Source: Lonicera japonica (taxonomy: Eukaryota > Streptophyta > Magnoliopsida > Dipsacales > Caprifoliaceae). From it: a DNA stretch of 64,000 bases. The stretch lies in assembly GCA_021464415.1 (NCBI GenBank), contig CM038471.1, positions 36,243,234-36,307,233 of the forward strand, given 5' to 3'. Each line of letters starts with the position of its first letter. The first letter of the stretch is position 1. Of the stretch, positions 33,030 through 45,237 are shown one piece after another. Made by a program: the position numbers and the translations under genes. The notes below the pieces were generated by a model, which saw nothing but the letters and a program-made list of their open reading frames with translations, did no database searches and had not been told where the DNA came from.

Positions 33030-35479
33030 TGTATAAGTTAACATCATGATTGCTTTTGAGATTGGCCATTATTTGAAACGAAAGAAGCAAGGAAGAGAGG
33101 GCTTTGTCTTTTTAAAGCTTGATATGTCTAAAGCGTATGATTGAGTAGAGTGGAAATTTCTTGAACACATGGTGCTGCAATTGGGCTTTGATACCAAATG
33201 GGTGACTTTGATCATGTCTTTTGTCTCCACGGTAAAATACTCTATTCGGCTTCCTAATGGCAATATTGGCCCCATCTCACCCAGCAGAGGTTTACGTCAG
33301 GGGGACCTGATTTCTCCATATTTGTTCCTCATATGTGCAGAGGGGTTGACATCCCTTCTTTATTACTATGCTCGGCAAGGAACACTTCACGAAGTTAAAA
33401 TTGCACGCACGGTGCCACCTATTACTCATTTATTTTTTGCAGATGATAGTTTTCTATTTTTTAACACTACGAGATACAAGAGTGACTATATTAAAACTTG
33501 TCTACAACAATATGGTGAAGCCTCAAGCCAATTGGTAAATTTTGTTAAATCATCCATCCTCTTTAGTCTTAATGTCGATGACGAGCAGCGAGATAGTATT
33601 TGTAATCATTTGGAAGTCTCTACGTGTCAAAATCATGGTAATTATTTGGGGGGTTCTTTCTCTAATCGGTAGGAAAAAGGCTGATATCTTTGCGTACATT
33701 AAAGAAAGAATTTGAAAGAAATTATCCAGTTGGTGCGACAAGTTGTTATCGAGAGCAGGTAAGGAGATTCTTATTAAATCCGTCATCCAGGTAGTCCCAA
33801 GTTATGTGATGAGCGTGTTCTTACTTCCGGTGGGTATCTGTGAAGATCTTGAACGGATGATGAATAGTTTCTGGTGGGGTCACGGTGCTGGCAATGGAGG
33901 TAGGGTGAATTGTAAACGCTAGGATTGGTTATATGCCAAGAAGTTGGAGGGAGGCCTCGGTTTTCGAAAATTAAAATTTTTTAACCAAGCCATGTTAGCT
34001 AAACAAACCTGAAAACTTTTAACTAAACTGGAGTCGTTGTTAGGTCAGATCTATAAAGCTCAATACTACCCCAATTCTTCTTTTCTTTCAGCTAAGTTGG
34101 GGAGTAACCCAAGTTATATTTGGTGCTCTTTAGTGTCAACTCAGTATCTCCTTTCTAACAGGTTACGACTTCAGGTAGGGACTGGACGGGAGATTAATGT
34201 TTGGCATGATCTATGGCTACTTGACATAATAAATCCTTATATTGATACGCTAGCAATGGATAAATACCCTACAGTCGATACTTTAATCTCTAGTGATGCT
34301 CAATGGAAAATTGATGTCATTGATTATGTATTTTCAGCGAGGAATAGTGACGAAATTATCTCCATTCCTATTTTGCACAATGACGTAAAAGATACCTGGT
34401 ATTGGAGATGGGACAAGAAATGTGTTTATTCAGTAAAAAGTGGTTATCATCGGCTTATGATGCTCAATAACCTAGTTCTGAGACTAATATGCACAAACTG
34501 GAAGTGGCTATGGGCGATGGCTATCCTACCCAAAGTTTGAAATTTTCTTTGGCATACTCTGTCTCGCTGCCTTCCAACTATGGTTGTCCTAAATTCTCGT
34601 ATATCCGAAATTAACGTTTTCTGTCCAACATGTCAACAAACCGAGGAAGATGCCCTTCATGCGCTGGTCAAGTGTTCTGCATCTCGCCGAGTTTGGCAAG
34701 TGTTTAAATTTGATGATTTGGCATTGGATGACGTCTCCTTTGTCTCGTGGTGGAATCAACAAAGAAGGATAACGAGTAAAAAAGATATGGAACTAGTAAC
34801 AATGATTCTCTGGAAAATATGGCAAAATCGGAACTCGCAAGTCTGGAGTGCCAAACATGAAACATGTATTCGTTTAGTATATCAGTCCGAAGCTTTGCTT
34901 CTTCAATGGAAAGTGGCCAACTTTAACGAACACCAACAGGACAACATTGGAGCAATCTCAGACGCAGTAAAATGGTCGAAACCTCCAATGAATTTTATTA
35001 AATGTAATGTATACGCTAGTTTGTTTCCAACTTCCTGTGGATACGGAGGGGTTCTTCGGGACTCCAATGGTCATTTTTTAGCAGCAGTTCACCGCCAAAT
35101 TTTGGGTCGCCACAATCCGCAAATGGCAGAACTGTTGAGTTTGAGGGAGGTTCTAAGGTGGCTGAAGAATTCCTCATATACAAATATATTGATTGAGTCT
35201 GATGCTCAGCTCATTGTTCATGCCTTTAATAGCTCAACCTTAGATTTGTCTTCTTTTGGTCTTATTATAGATGATTGTAAAACTCTAATTAAGAGTTTAG
35301 ATCATTGTGTCTTATCTTGGATTAAATGATCAGCGAATAGAGTAGCTCATAATTTAGCTAGGGCAGCCGATTCAACATCTGGTCAAGAGAGTTGGGTGAT
35401 GTCCGCTCCTCATTTTATTGCTGATGTTCTTTTGCATGACTTGAATAAGTGGATTTTTCTTTTTTTTTCAAAAAAAAAA
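33030..35479 (+). pseudogene. L1-type LINE, 5'-truncated: reverse transcriptase, zf-RVT and RNase H
   Basis: Remnant of a non-LTR retrotransposon ORF2. From about 33036: IAFEIGHYLKRKKQGREGFV and KLDMSKAYD*VEW (RT), RGLRQGDLISPYLFLICAEG, and FADDSFLFF (active-site FADD, 33436-33462). After a frameshift near 33655 it continues with LLSRAGKEILIKSVIQVVPS, VSVFLLPVG-like and NSFWWG motifs, then SNPSYIWCSLVST and WHDLWLL. A zinc-finger (zf-RVT) region lies near 34620-34700 (CPTCQQTEEDALHALVKC). A C-terminal RNase H follows (34990-35420: GYGGVLRDSNGHFLAAVHRQ, MAELLSLREVLRWL, ESDAQLIVHAF). It ends in an A-tract (35470-35479). Stops at several Trp or Arg positions make it dead. The endonuclease half is missing. 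Confidence 0.92.
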
Positions 35480-36043
35480 ACCATCTCCCAATTTTAAAAA
35501 TTTATTAAAAATATATTACTCTTATATATATATGATCATTTTTTTTTTCATATATCTATAACATTTTTATATAGTTGATTGATTTTATGATTTTCTTATA
35601 ATTATTAATTAATTTTATACTTGATAGTATATTTTTTTTATTTGTGATTATTTTTATTTCGTACTAATTATTCAATTCTTAGCATGTACGTATTCATTAA
35701 TAACTAACTAATCACCATTGTTAAGCACTAAAACACAAAAACTAGTATTAACAAAAGACACAACATACAAATTGTCGTGTGATGACTGATGTGCACGATA
35801 CAATATGTATTGCGTGGTCCACTTTTTTCATTTTTTACTATACACGCAAGAACTTAACCCACTTTATAAAAGTTAAATTTGACTATTTAGCTTACATATT
35901 TAACATTTACATTGCAGATGGCCTAAACAAAAACTTATGATTTTGTGTCAAGTGGATCCCAATAACTTGTAGATGCCAAAGTAAGAAATTCACTCTTTCC
36001 GCATATTACAATCTTCTTCATTTGGCGCTTTAGGTTAAGGCCT
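35480..36043. other. AT-rich intergenic sequence
   Basis: No gene or paired repeat recognised. Confidence 0.5.
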
Positions 36044-36257
36044 CGTTTGATTCGGGTATTACAAAGTGGGATGGTATTATTAATATAACTTTTTTTATAA
36101 TACCTTAGTTGATTCGCACAAATGTGCTGGGATTACTAATACCGGTACTAACTTAATACCACTCTTTGTGGTATAATTTAATACCAGGGGGAGATGTGGT
36201 ATTGTTTATTCACGATTAAGAAAAATGAACAATATATTTTCAAAAATGCCACTACTA

Positions 36258-36319
<62 letters not shown>

Positions 36320-36562
36320 GTTTTAAAAAACAAAAAAAAATTTAAAAAAAATTTAAGATTTTTTTTGTTAGTCCAAAATATAATCTCGTATACGAGTTAC
36401 AAAACCAAATATGGTATTAACATCAGCATGGAATATCCCAGTATTAATACTGCACGAATCAAACATAGTATTGGTATTAAATTAATACCAAGATTAATAG
36501 TCCAGTATTATTAATATTGATATTATTAATCCCACTTATCTTAATACTTGAATCAAACAGAC
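36044..36562. mobile_element. MITE with GTTTGATTC ends
   Basis: The left end (GGCCTCGTTTGATTCGGGTA) and right end (inverted GTCTGTTTGATTCAAGTA) match over about 45 bp. Repeated GGTATTA / TAATACC motifs in both orientations fill both arms. The TSD is not clear. A long ATT microsatellite sits in the middle. Confidence 0.7.
36254..36319. repeat. (ATT)n microsatellite, about 22 units
   Basis: An uninterrupted run of TAT/ATT triplets of about 66 bp in the centre of the MITE. Its apparent poly-leucine frame is not a gene. Confidence 0.95.
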
Positions 36563-37364
36563 CAAAAGGTATATATGGTGGTTAGCCATCAAAGAATCCT
36601 AAATCTGACAACCTTAATATGATTGTTACTGATCGTAATATAACTAACAATGAACATGCAACTTCCTGCAGCAAAAGTGTTACTTTGTATTTTTTGGTAC
36701 ATTTAATGGAACTTACTACTTAAACCTAAGTAATATAACGGGCAATTTTTATTTGTAGATACAAAAGAAATATAATAATAAACTGCATGTCTACAGAAAG
36801 ACTTAAATAATATGCGGAGACCTTTTATTTATCAACTAGTTACAGATGTACACACAATGGATGTACACGTCTTATTATAAATATGATGTACACGTAAGAT
36901 TTAATATTAAATTATTATTAGCTTAGTGGTTAGAAATTATTTTTTCAACCTTCAGCTCAATAGTTCGAGTCTAATTAATCACATATTTAACAATATAAAT
37001 TAACAATATAAAAAAAGTTAAAGTAGTTAAAAAAATGGTGTTCTTAAACGAACTCATATAATCCGTCTTCTCTCCTCATCAAAAGTCAAACTTACTTAAA
37101 TCTTAACCTAAAAAATAGTATAAAATCCATTCTACTCACCCCGATTTCTATACATTAAAAAACCTAAAAAATAGTATAAAATCCATTATACTCACCCCGA
37201 TTTCTATACATTAAAAAACACCGCTAATTTAAAACAAGTCATAATCGAAGGACGTCCAATGAGAAATATGCGAAATAAGTATGCAAGAAACAGGGCATGG
37301 TGCAATATGGTAAATTTCTGGGTGAGGCTGGAGGATAATTAGACAACTGAGGAGGCTGAGAGGG
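36563..37364. other. Intergenic, with a 56-bp tandem duplication
   Basis: The block at 37107-37162 (CCTAAAAAATAGTATAAAAT and onward) is repeated at 37163-37218 with one or two changes. At 36918-36972 TAGCTTAGTGGTTAG and GTTCGAGTCT resemble pol III A and B boxes, which may mark a decayed SINE. Confidence 0.6.
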
Positions 37365-37893
37365 TAAGGGTGTTGTGATGAATTTAAAAACCAACTGATC
37401 GAACTAAAACAAAGAAACTAAATTGAAATTGAAATCGAATAGGTTTAGCTTGGTTTTGGGTCTTGCCTTTGAGACCTGAACTGAACCAAATCAAATCCCC
37501 AATATTACGTCATTTTTTTATGAAACTCTAATTATGTTTGCGTCACTCTCTTTGGATTGATCAGTATTCTCAAAAATATGTAGACCAATTATTTAATATA
37601 TAGCTAAGTTGTAGCTATCTATTCGCTCCCCCACTCCACCGGTCTGAATTTAGTTTAACACTCCCTCCAAATGTACATACGTGTTGGTATGTGTATATTT
37701 GGAGTTAATATAGCAAAGAGGAAAGGGAAGGAATTACATCAACAGCATGTCAATTACCAGTTTTAAATTATTATTTCAAAAAAAAAAAGCCGAAAGATTT
37801 AGTTTGGATTGGGCAGATTCTAAAACAAAAACCAAAAATAAACAAAAATACTAAAGTTTAGTTCAGTTCGAGTCTCCACAATTTGCACCCCCG
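37365..37893. mobile_element. Possible hAT-like MITE (decayed)
   Basis: The left end (TAAGGGTGTTGTGATGAATT) resembles the left end of the nested MITE at 41834 (TAGGGGTGTTGTCAGAAATT). The right end is a loosely inverted GGGGTGCAAATTG. No TSD is fixed. Confidence 0.35.
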
Positions 37894-38211
37894 CTAAAAT
37901 CGAAAATGCCCATGGCAGAGGTGTACGGGAAGCATCGCCTGAGACAAAAAAGGAATCAGTTCTGAAAATAGATTAGGTTAATCGTGTATTGATGTGAGAC
38001 AAAGGGAGATGTGCAAACGTTATTTTCCTTACTTTTACTGATTTCCAAAATATATCCCACAATTATTAAAGGGATCTATATAATATATATATATATATAT
38101 AATAATTTTGTTATTTTACTTTTTAGAATATTTACGAGTTATAAAAACATTGTCTTGATATTTATGAGTTCTTCTTCTCTTCTCATGGAAGTGCTATAAA
38201 CTACAACCTCA

Positions 38212-38653
38212 GCTTAGTCACCAAGGGCACTGCTACCAATAGTGTACAACTTTAGCTTGTGTGGCTTTCCATTCTTCTCAATACCATCTGGAATCACTCC
38301 AATGGACCGTCCTTCTCTATAGGGCACCTCTCCTAATTAATTCCATATTAAAATTATTGCCCAAATAATAAAATAGAAAATCAAAACGTAAGAAACATAA
38401 GAGTGAAAAGATGGTAATGCCCTTAGTGCTGAAGACCATGTGCCAAGTCTCCCCCGGTGCATCATCGCCAGTAATCTTGGTGTTGAGAAAACACATACCG
38501 ATGTATGGGTTCTTTGCAATTTGTTCACAACTACATCTTCTTCCTTTTTCTTTGAAATTTTCTCAACCTTAGCACAGGTGTCTTTGTTGTGACCTGGGCT
38601 CTAATGGATACCATTTTACCACCACCAGAGACATTTTTGCAGTACGACGGGAC
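38212..38653 (-). pseudogene. Ferredoxin-NADP+ reductase (leaf-type) gene fragment
   Basis: The minus-strand pieces match chloroplast ferredoxin-NADP+ reductase, the enzyme that moves electrons from ferredoxin to NADP+ at the end of photosynthetic electron transport. From 38653: VPSYCKNVSGGGKMVSIRAQ (end of the transit-peptide region), then a frameshifted [20 protein letters not shown] and [12 protein letters not shown] (to about 38421). After an intron-like gap (38333-38420, acceptor AG) comes [20 protein letters not shown] and [18 protein letters not shown], then a stop (about 38212-38217). The FAD/NADP core beyond this is absent. Retained intron-like sequence shows a genomic DNA copy, not a processed cDNA. 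It is broken by frameshifts and cannot be functional. Confidence 0.87.
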
Positions 38654-38705
38654 CTGCAAATCCAAAACCCATATCACAAACAAAAAATTAAAAGTTTCGT
38701 ATATG

Positions 38706-38973
38706 GTTTATGATATGAATATTATAAAATTGTTAAAAACATATGTATTACAATTAATATTTTATATTTTTTTCATAAGTATTATGACTCGAACGTAATT
38801 TTTAATAAAATTTATTAGGGAAGAAGAGCTTAGGTGTTAATAAAAAAAATTGTCTATAGTTTGTGATATGAAATATTATATAATTGTTAAAAACGTATTA
38901 ATTAGGATTAATATTTTATATTTTTTTTATAAGTATTATGACTTGTACGTAATTTTTAATAAAATTTATTAAG
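38706..38973. repeat. Tandem duplication of about 115 bp
   Basis: 38706-38819 (GTTTATGATATGAA ... AAATTTATTAG) recurs at 38859-38972 with about 10% change; period about 153 bp. Confidence 0.8.
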
Positions 38974-39356
38974 AACGATGTAAATTTTTTTATTTTGTTT
39001 GATTTTAATGGAAAAGTTAATATTATTTAATATTTTTACTTTTAGCGACAAAATATTATCGTCCCTATATTATTTTAGTAAACTCATCCCACCACTAAGG
39101 TAAATTGCAAGTTTTTTAAGTTAATTAGTAGAGTGAGAAAAAAGTATTATCACTATGTAGTAAGAAGACAGATTTTGTAGGTACATTTAAAATCAATCTA
39201 AAAAAATCATAAATAAAGTTGGAATACATATGAGTTAAAACAAAGGAGAAGTAGAATTAAAACAGCTTGAAAAGTAGAATTAAAAAAAGGTTTTTGTTAG
39301 TAAATTTACTTTTATGCCCACTAATCAATGTTATTAAGAATATGCTACCATTCTAC

Positions 39357-39731
39357 CAAGGCTATTTCATATAAATATGATTTGTTGTTGTTAAAACTAA
39401 GGGTGAATTTAGTACGGTTACTGTATTAAAACCTTTCTATCGACACACTTACCAAAAATTCGGTAAGGTAAAATCTATTATTATTAGTGTACCAATAATT
39501 TTGTTATACCAAAGTTCGGTATGCCAAAAATTTTGGTATGGTCTAATACATGACAACAAATTTTATCCTATATAAAAAGAAATTCAAAATCACCGATGGA
39601 AACACACACACAAATTGACTTGGCCACTTTTTCAACATTAATTTTGAATGGTTATGAACTATTAAAAATACAAACTCCAACCAAACTGACTTTAAACTTG
39701 TTGATAGAGTACTGATTTTAAAAAATACATC
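39357..39731. repeat. Dispersed repeat, copy 1 (about 375 bp)
   Basis: Direct counterpart of 44862-45237: both run from GCTATTTCAT through GGGTGAATTYAGTACGGTTA, CACTTTTTCAACRTTAATTT and ACTGACTTTAAACTTGT to TTTTAAAAAATACA. No coding frame. Confidence 0.82.
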
Positions 39732-40361
39732 CAAATTATCTATAACAAAAAATTAGTTCTTATGCTTCAGATGAGCACCTAAAATTGTAATATATATATA
39801 TATATATATACATGTATATATATTTACCTAAATGCTTAACTTTAAGCGTCAAAAATTATATTATCTAATGTTGACATTTTAATTATTTTGTAGGTTGTAG
39901 TCTTAATTTATGCAATTACATGCATAACTTTTTGAATTTGTAAGATGAAACACAAAATTGAAAAATAATTTTTGAAGTATAATTTTTTACTCAATATTTC
40001 AAATCAAATTTCAAGACATACAGCTTTTCAATTTAGCACTTTTCAAATTCGACTATTTCGAAACTTAAAATTGCATAGCAATATTTCAGCAGCAAAAAAA
40101 AAAAAAAATTAAATTCCAATATGTGTGTGGGCCCACCTCTACTTCTACGGCACTCTCACAATCCATGAGACTTTACCTCCTGGGATACTTTCCCCCTTAT
40201 TTCACCTTTTAAACCATTTTCTACCCACTTTCTTTCCCCATTCATAATTTTATCCCATTTTTTCTCCATCCCTGGCGACACTCTATCTCCTTCACCCTAT
40301 CAACCCCTCGCCACCCTATTACCATCATTTCCCCTCTTCGATTTTCTACCTATATTAACGG
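39732..40361. other. AT-rich intergenic with a TA microsatellite
   Basis: A (TA)n tract near 39792-39812 and purine/pyrimidine tracts; no gene. Confidence 0.5.
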
Positions 40362-40687
40362 CAGTGGTGAATTTAGAAAATTTTATGGGGGATGACTAAA
40401 TAATTTTTAACAACGTAACATAATATAAAAAATATAAAGTTGCATTACAAAATAGAAAAAATATAAAATTGTGCTACAAAATACATGTCTTTTAAAGTTC
40501 AATATTATTAGAATTGTACTCGACGTTCTTTTAAGTCACATAATTCGTCTCTCTTAATCTCTCTCTACTATTTTTTTAATTGAGGGGACCACAATAGAAA
40601 TTTAATAAACTTATTTTATATATATATATTAAAAGTAATATTGGTTGGACCATGTTCTCCCTCAAATAACACCTACATCCGCCCCTG
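40362..40687. mobile_element. Small hAT-type MITE
   Basis: A 326-bp element with ends CAGTGGTGAATTTAG and, inverted, CAGGGGCGGATGTAG, flanked by a near-matching 8-bp duplication (ATTAACGG at 40354-40361, ATTATCAG at 40688-40695). The right end shares its first 10 bases (CAGGGGCGGA) with the intact hAT at 28290. Confidence 0.75.
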
Positions 40688-41594
40688 ATTATCAGAACCA
40701 ATTATAAAGATAAGAGCCAGAGATGCAAGCTCGAATCACATGATTGACAATTTTAAATCTCTTTTAAAAAAGAATTTAATTGAAAGACACTCATTTGTTT
40801 AGCTCACTATTATTTCTTAATAAAATAAAATAAAAATTATACTTCGATCACTAAAAATTTTCAAAAAAATAAAATAAAAGATAGACATTATATATACACA
40901 GTATATATATATACGTGTGTGCGACTAGGATTGTTAGTAGCATCACGTGAATTACAGGAATGGATGGGCCACATACGGAAGAAGTTATGTCTGGCAGTAT
41001 ATTAGGTGGGTGGCAACACTAGCACATGCTGCACATGTATGTATCTTTCTTACTCGATTGATCTCACACGTCAACTCCCCGCGGTCCTACGCAACAAAAG
41101 ATCATTAATTATATATACACTAAGATATATTTGTACTGTTTGTTACGATAAAATAAATAAAATCAAATCATATAACAAAAAAGATAACGTATAATGAATC
41201 TAAATTGATAAATTTTAATCAATCTATTTTAAATTTATTGTTTAGTCTTATTTGACGTTTTGAATAACAAAAATATAGGTTCAAGATATCTTCATTTTAT
41301 AAAAATTAAAAGTAGACGTAATGGGACTGACTTGTTATTAATTTTTTAAAAAAAAAATTAATTATATTTCTTTTTCTTATTTTGACCTTGGCAAATTAAT
41401 TTTTTAACAAATTAAATTTAAGGACATATATGAAAGTAATCCAATCACAACTCTAAGTATGATTTGAAAATAGTCTAAAAATATGTTCTTAGATGTTACT
41501 TAATAATTTTTCTTGATTATTTTTACATAATTCTATAATCACGATGAATCTTGTTTAATTGATCTTGATTAGTAGATTGTAAATATTAAATTTT
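40688..41594. other. AT-rich intergenic sequence
   Basis: No gene or repeat with clear limits. Confidence 0.5.
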
Positions 41595-41833
41595 GAGTAA
41601 ACTATCCTAATAACCCTTAAACTATTGGATTAGTGTCACTTTGATCACTAAATTAAAAAACGCACTACTTTGACCCTTTAACACTTTGCCCCTTCCGTGT
41701 GCATTTTAAGTTAAGTTTGATGAAAATAAAGGGTATTTTTGTTATTTTAATTAGTTTTTTTCTTAAAACAATTATTAAAAAATAAATAAAAAAGGAAGAA
41801 AGACAGAGAGAAAAAAAAATCAAATAGAGAGAG

Positions 41834-42375
41834 TAGGGGTGTTGTCAGAAATTCGAAAACTGAACGAACGAACCGAACCGATCCGTTGCGAGCCAAAATT
41901 TTCGGAACCGAAAAAAAAACCGAAACCGAAATCAAAAACCAAAACCGATGAATTTGACTCGGTATGGGTTGGGGATTTGGAATCCTCAAATTGGACCTTT
42001 TGAGTTATCTTACAATACGTTGAAAAAAAAAACTTTTTTACAATATTTGCATTATATAAATGACCCAACCCTATGGATTATTTACATTTATAAATAATTA
42101 CTTAAGCTAATTATTAAAATAAATATATTATATAATTTTTTAGTAGCACCTTTTGAGTGAATTTATATTTTTAGTGCAATTTTGAACTAAAGTATTAACA
42201 ATACAAAAAAAAATCGAATGAGACCGAACTGGACTGAAACCGAATAATTTAAGGAGGGTTTGGGTTTTATAGGTATAAAAACTAAAACCAAACCGAACCG
42301 AAACCAAACTATAAAATTTGGGGAAAGTTTGGAATACCCTAGTTTTTATCCTGATCGAAACTGAAAACACCCCTA
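41834..42375. mobile_element. Nested hAT-like MITE
   Basis: The ends TAGGGGTGTTGTCAG and, inverted, TAGGGGTGTTTTCAG bound a segment with many CCGAACCGAAACC motifs in both orientations. No convincing TSD was seen. Confidence 0.6.
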
Positions 42376-42929
42376 AAAAAGAGAAAGGCCGAACAAATCA
42401 AACAGTTTATTGTCCACATACATACATCATCATCTTCATCTTATTCTTCTTCCTCTCTCTCTCTCTCCCCCCTCTTTCCCTTTTTTTTAGTTTGTAAATC
42501 TCAAAGACAAAACCCAACTCAATTGAATTGGTTGAATGGATACGGAATTTTTTTTGGAAAAACAGAATGGATATGGGTTTGATAGAGGAGTGATGATAGC
42601 CCTAGACTTGGCCCCAAATTTTGTTTGAGAGATGAATCAATTGAAATGAGATGAACGAGAAAGTTTTTGGTCTAAGAGAGAAAAAGGAAGAGAAAGCACG
42701 AACTGACTGAAACGGCAGTGGTTTTGGACGTGGCGGCAGTATGTAGGTTTATGGTGATGGTGGTTGTGGTGTCGGTGGGTCTATATCTGTATGTGTGTGA
42801 GAGATAAAATAGGAAGGTTTAGAGAGAGAAGAAGAAGATGGTTATGGTGGTTGTGGTGGCTGGAGATGGAGGAGGGAATGGTTGGATTTGTGGTGGCGAG
42901 GTAGGGAGGTAGCCAGAGATGGAGGAGAT

Positions 42930-43832
42930 GAAGGGAGGTGGCCGGAGATGGAGAAATGGACGGAAATATATATATATATATATATATCTGTTTTTTTTCT
43001 TTCTCTTTCTTTTTTATTTTTATAATTTTTTTAAGAAAAAAAATAATTAAATTTATTTTTTTAAAAAAATAATTAAAATGAAAAAAAAAATTTATTTTTG
43101 TTCAATTTAACAGAAAATACAAATTATTTTTGTTCAACTTAATAGAGAATACAAACGGAAGGACTAAAGTGATATTCGTTAATAATTAAAAGATTAAAAT
43201 AGCTTAATCAAAAAAAAAAAAAAAATTTAAAAAAATAATTAAAATGAAAAAAATATTTTTTATTTCCGTTCAATTTAACAGAAAATACAAATTATTTTTG
43301 TTCAACTTAATAGAGAATACAAACGGAAGGACTAAAGTGGTATTCGTTAATAATTAAAAGATTAAAATGGCTTAATCAAAAAAAAAAGATTAAAATAGCG
43401 CATTTTTTTAATTTAATAATTAAAATAACACTAACAATGATACTAACTCAATAATTCAAAAGCCATTAAAATACTTTAGTCTTTTTTCTAGGAAGGTGGC
43501 CGGAGATGGAGAAATGGCCGGAAATATATATATATATACGTATGGTTTTTCCTTTCTCTTTCTTTTTTATTTTTATAATTTTTTTAAGAAAAAAACTAAT
43601 TAAATTTATTTATTTATTAAATAATTAAAATAAATACTTTTTATTTCCGTTCAATTTAACAAAAAATATAAATTATTTTTGTTCAACTTAACAAAAAATA
43701 CAAATGGAAGGATTAAAGTGATATTTGTTAATAATTAAAAGATTAAAATAACACGTTTTTTAATTTAATAATTAAAATAATATTAACAATGATACTAACT
43801 CAATAATTCAAAGGTCATTAAAATACTTTAGG
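42930..43832. repeat. Tandemly repeated right arm of the long-TIR element
   Basis: GGTGGCCGGAGATGGAGAAATGG followed by a TA run occurs at about 42938 and again at 43496. The segment from ATTAAAATGAAAAA through ATTCGTTAATAATTAAAAG occurs at about 43073, 43236 and 43625. Two complete terminal ends (ATTAAAATACTTTAG) stand at 43464-43478 and 43818-43832. Confidence 0.8.
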
Positions 43833-44861
43833 CGTTATACTATTTATAGCGCCATTTGACCAATGGTGAGAAAAGCTTATTTTCTCTTGGTGACTGAAGA
43901 ACACGGGTAGGTATGGAAGATGAGGAGTGGAGGGTTGGGGGGGGCGGTTCTAGGGTTATATCACACAGCCATTGATCTTCCTATTCAGTTCAAGCTGATA
44001 ATTAGTTAGAACTGGGACACCATCTTTTGTGGAGGAAAAGGAGGGGAAAGGGAGGTGCAGGCCGGGCACGGGGATAGGACGAATTTTAGCAAAGAATTTT
44101 CTTTTTTGAAAAATTTACTAACGATTGTTAAAAAAATAATAATAATAATAATTTACACTCACTTTTTTATTAAGTTTTATTCTATCTTTTAATTCAACTT
44201 AAATATATATTAAAATTTGTAATAGTTAAATTCGAATTATTAAAAACTTGTTGAGCTCAATTTTATTAAATATTTTTTGTTATATATAAATTTAAATATT
44301 AAAATTATGCTGATAAATTTTCTTTTTATTATACAATTATACTTTTAAAAAAAATCATTTTATTTATTTATTATTATTACTCCACCACTTGAAAATTTTT
44401 TAGATCCGCCTGAACGAGAAGTGGCGTTGGTGTTAATTTTTTATGGTAGTCAATCACTGTCTTCCACCATTGGAATCTCGACATCTTTTCCCAGTTCAAT
44501 GCAATAATCCTAAGATCAATTTCCTGGCCATATTACTTGTCCTCTTTTCGGCACCATAGTCGACCTTTTTTTTGCCTTTTAATTAGCCACTTTCGCTTTA
44601 GTACTTGTTAATTTATTGCTTTAAATTAAAGTATTTGTGGACCCCGGAAGCAATTTCACCCATATTATAATCTTGTTCATTGATTAGATCCAAAGGATCT
44701 TGTATGAATATGATATTTATTGGGCATTTCTAATAATCTCAAGTTTTAATTTGGATGATTCTCTACTAATCATGTTTGTAACACTATTTAACTCCTATCT
44801 ACGTTAAATTAATACGTATCATATGTACCACAGTTCGAACAGCTTCTTAAAAATATCTCAC
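43833..44861. other. Intergenic sequence
   Basis: A G-rich stretch (43920-43955) and AT-rich filler; no gene recognised. Confidence 0.5.
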
Positions 44862-45237
44862 CAAAGCTATTTCATAAAAATATTATTTATTGGTGTTATA
44901 ATTAAGGGTGAATTCAGTACGGTTACATAATAAAATCTTTTTATCGTCTATTATATTAAAAATTAGGTACATCAAAATTTATTATTGTTACTTTACCAAT
45001 AATTTTGGTATAACGTTGTTCGTTATACCGAAAATTTGATATTGTATAATACATTACCAAAAAATTTATCCTATTTAAAAAAAAATTCAAAAAGTCACCA
45101 ATGGAAATACACTCATAGATGGACTTGACCACTTTTTCAACGTTAATTTTGATTGATTATGAACAAATAAAAATATAAAATCTCAAACTAAACTGACTTT
45201 AAACTTGTCGACGGTGCGCTAATTTTAAAAAATACAA
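44862..45237. repeat. Dispersed repeat, copy 2
   Basis: Same family and orientation as 39357-39731, more diverged in the middle, 5.5 kb downstream. Confidence 0.82.

Larger units (their letters stand above)
41595..43832. mobile_element. Long-TIR non-autonomous element with duplicated right end
   Basis: The left end (GAGTAAACTATCCTAATAAC to about 41750) is the inverted relative of the right end (about 43640-43832), with shared landmarks TTAAATTAAAAAACG and the CCTTCCRTKTGTATTTT region. The body contains a nested MITE (41834-42375) and GGTGG-rich sequence. The right terminal part is present in repeated form (see the next entry). No transposase frame. No TSD could be fixed. Confidence 0.65.

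Noticed and set aside
36194..36514. 106-aa frame with poly-leucine
   Set aside because: Produced by the (ATT)n microsatellite inside a MITE.
36915..36975. tRNA gene
   Set aside because: A- and B-box-like motifs only; no cloverleaf could be drawn.
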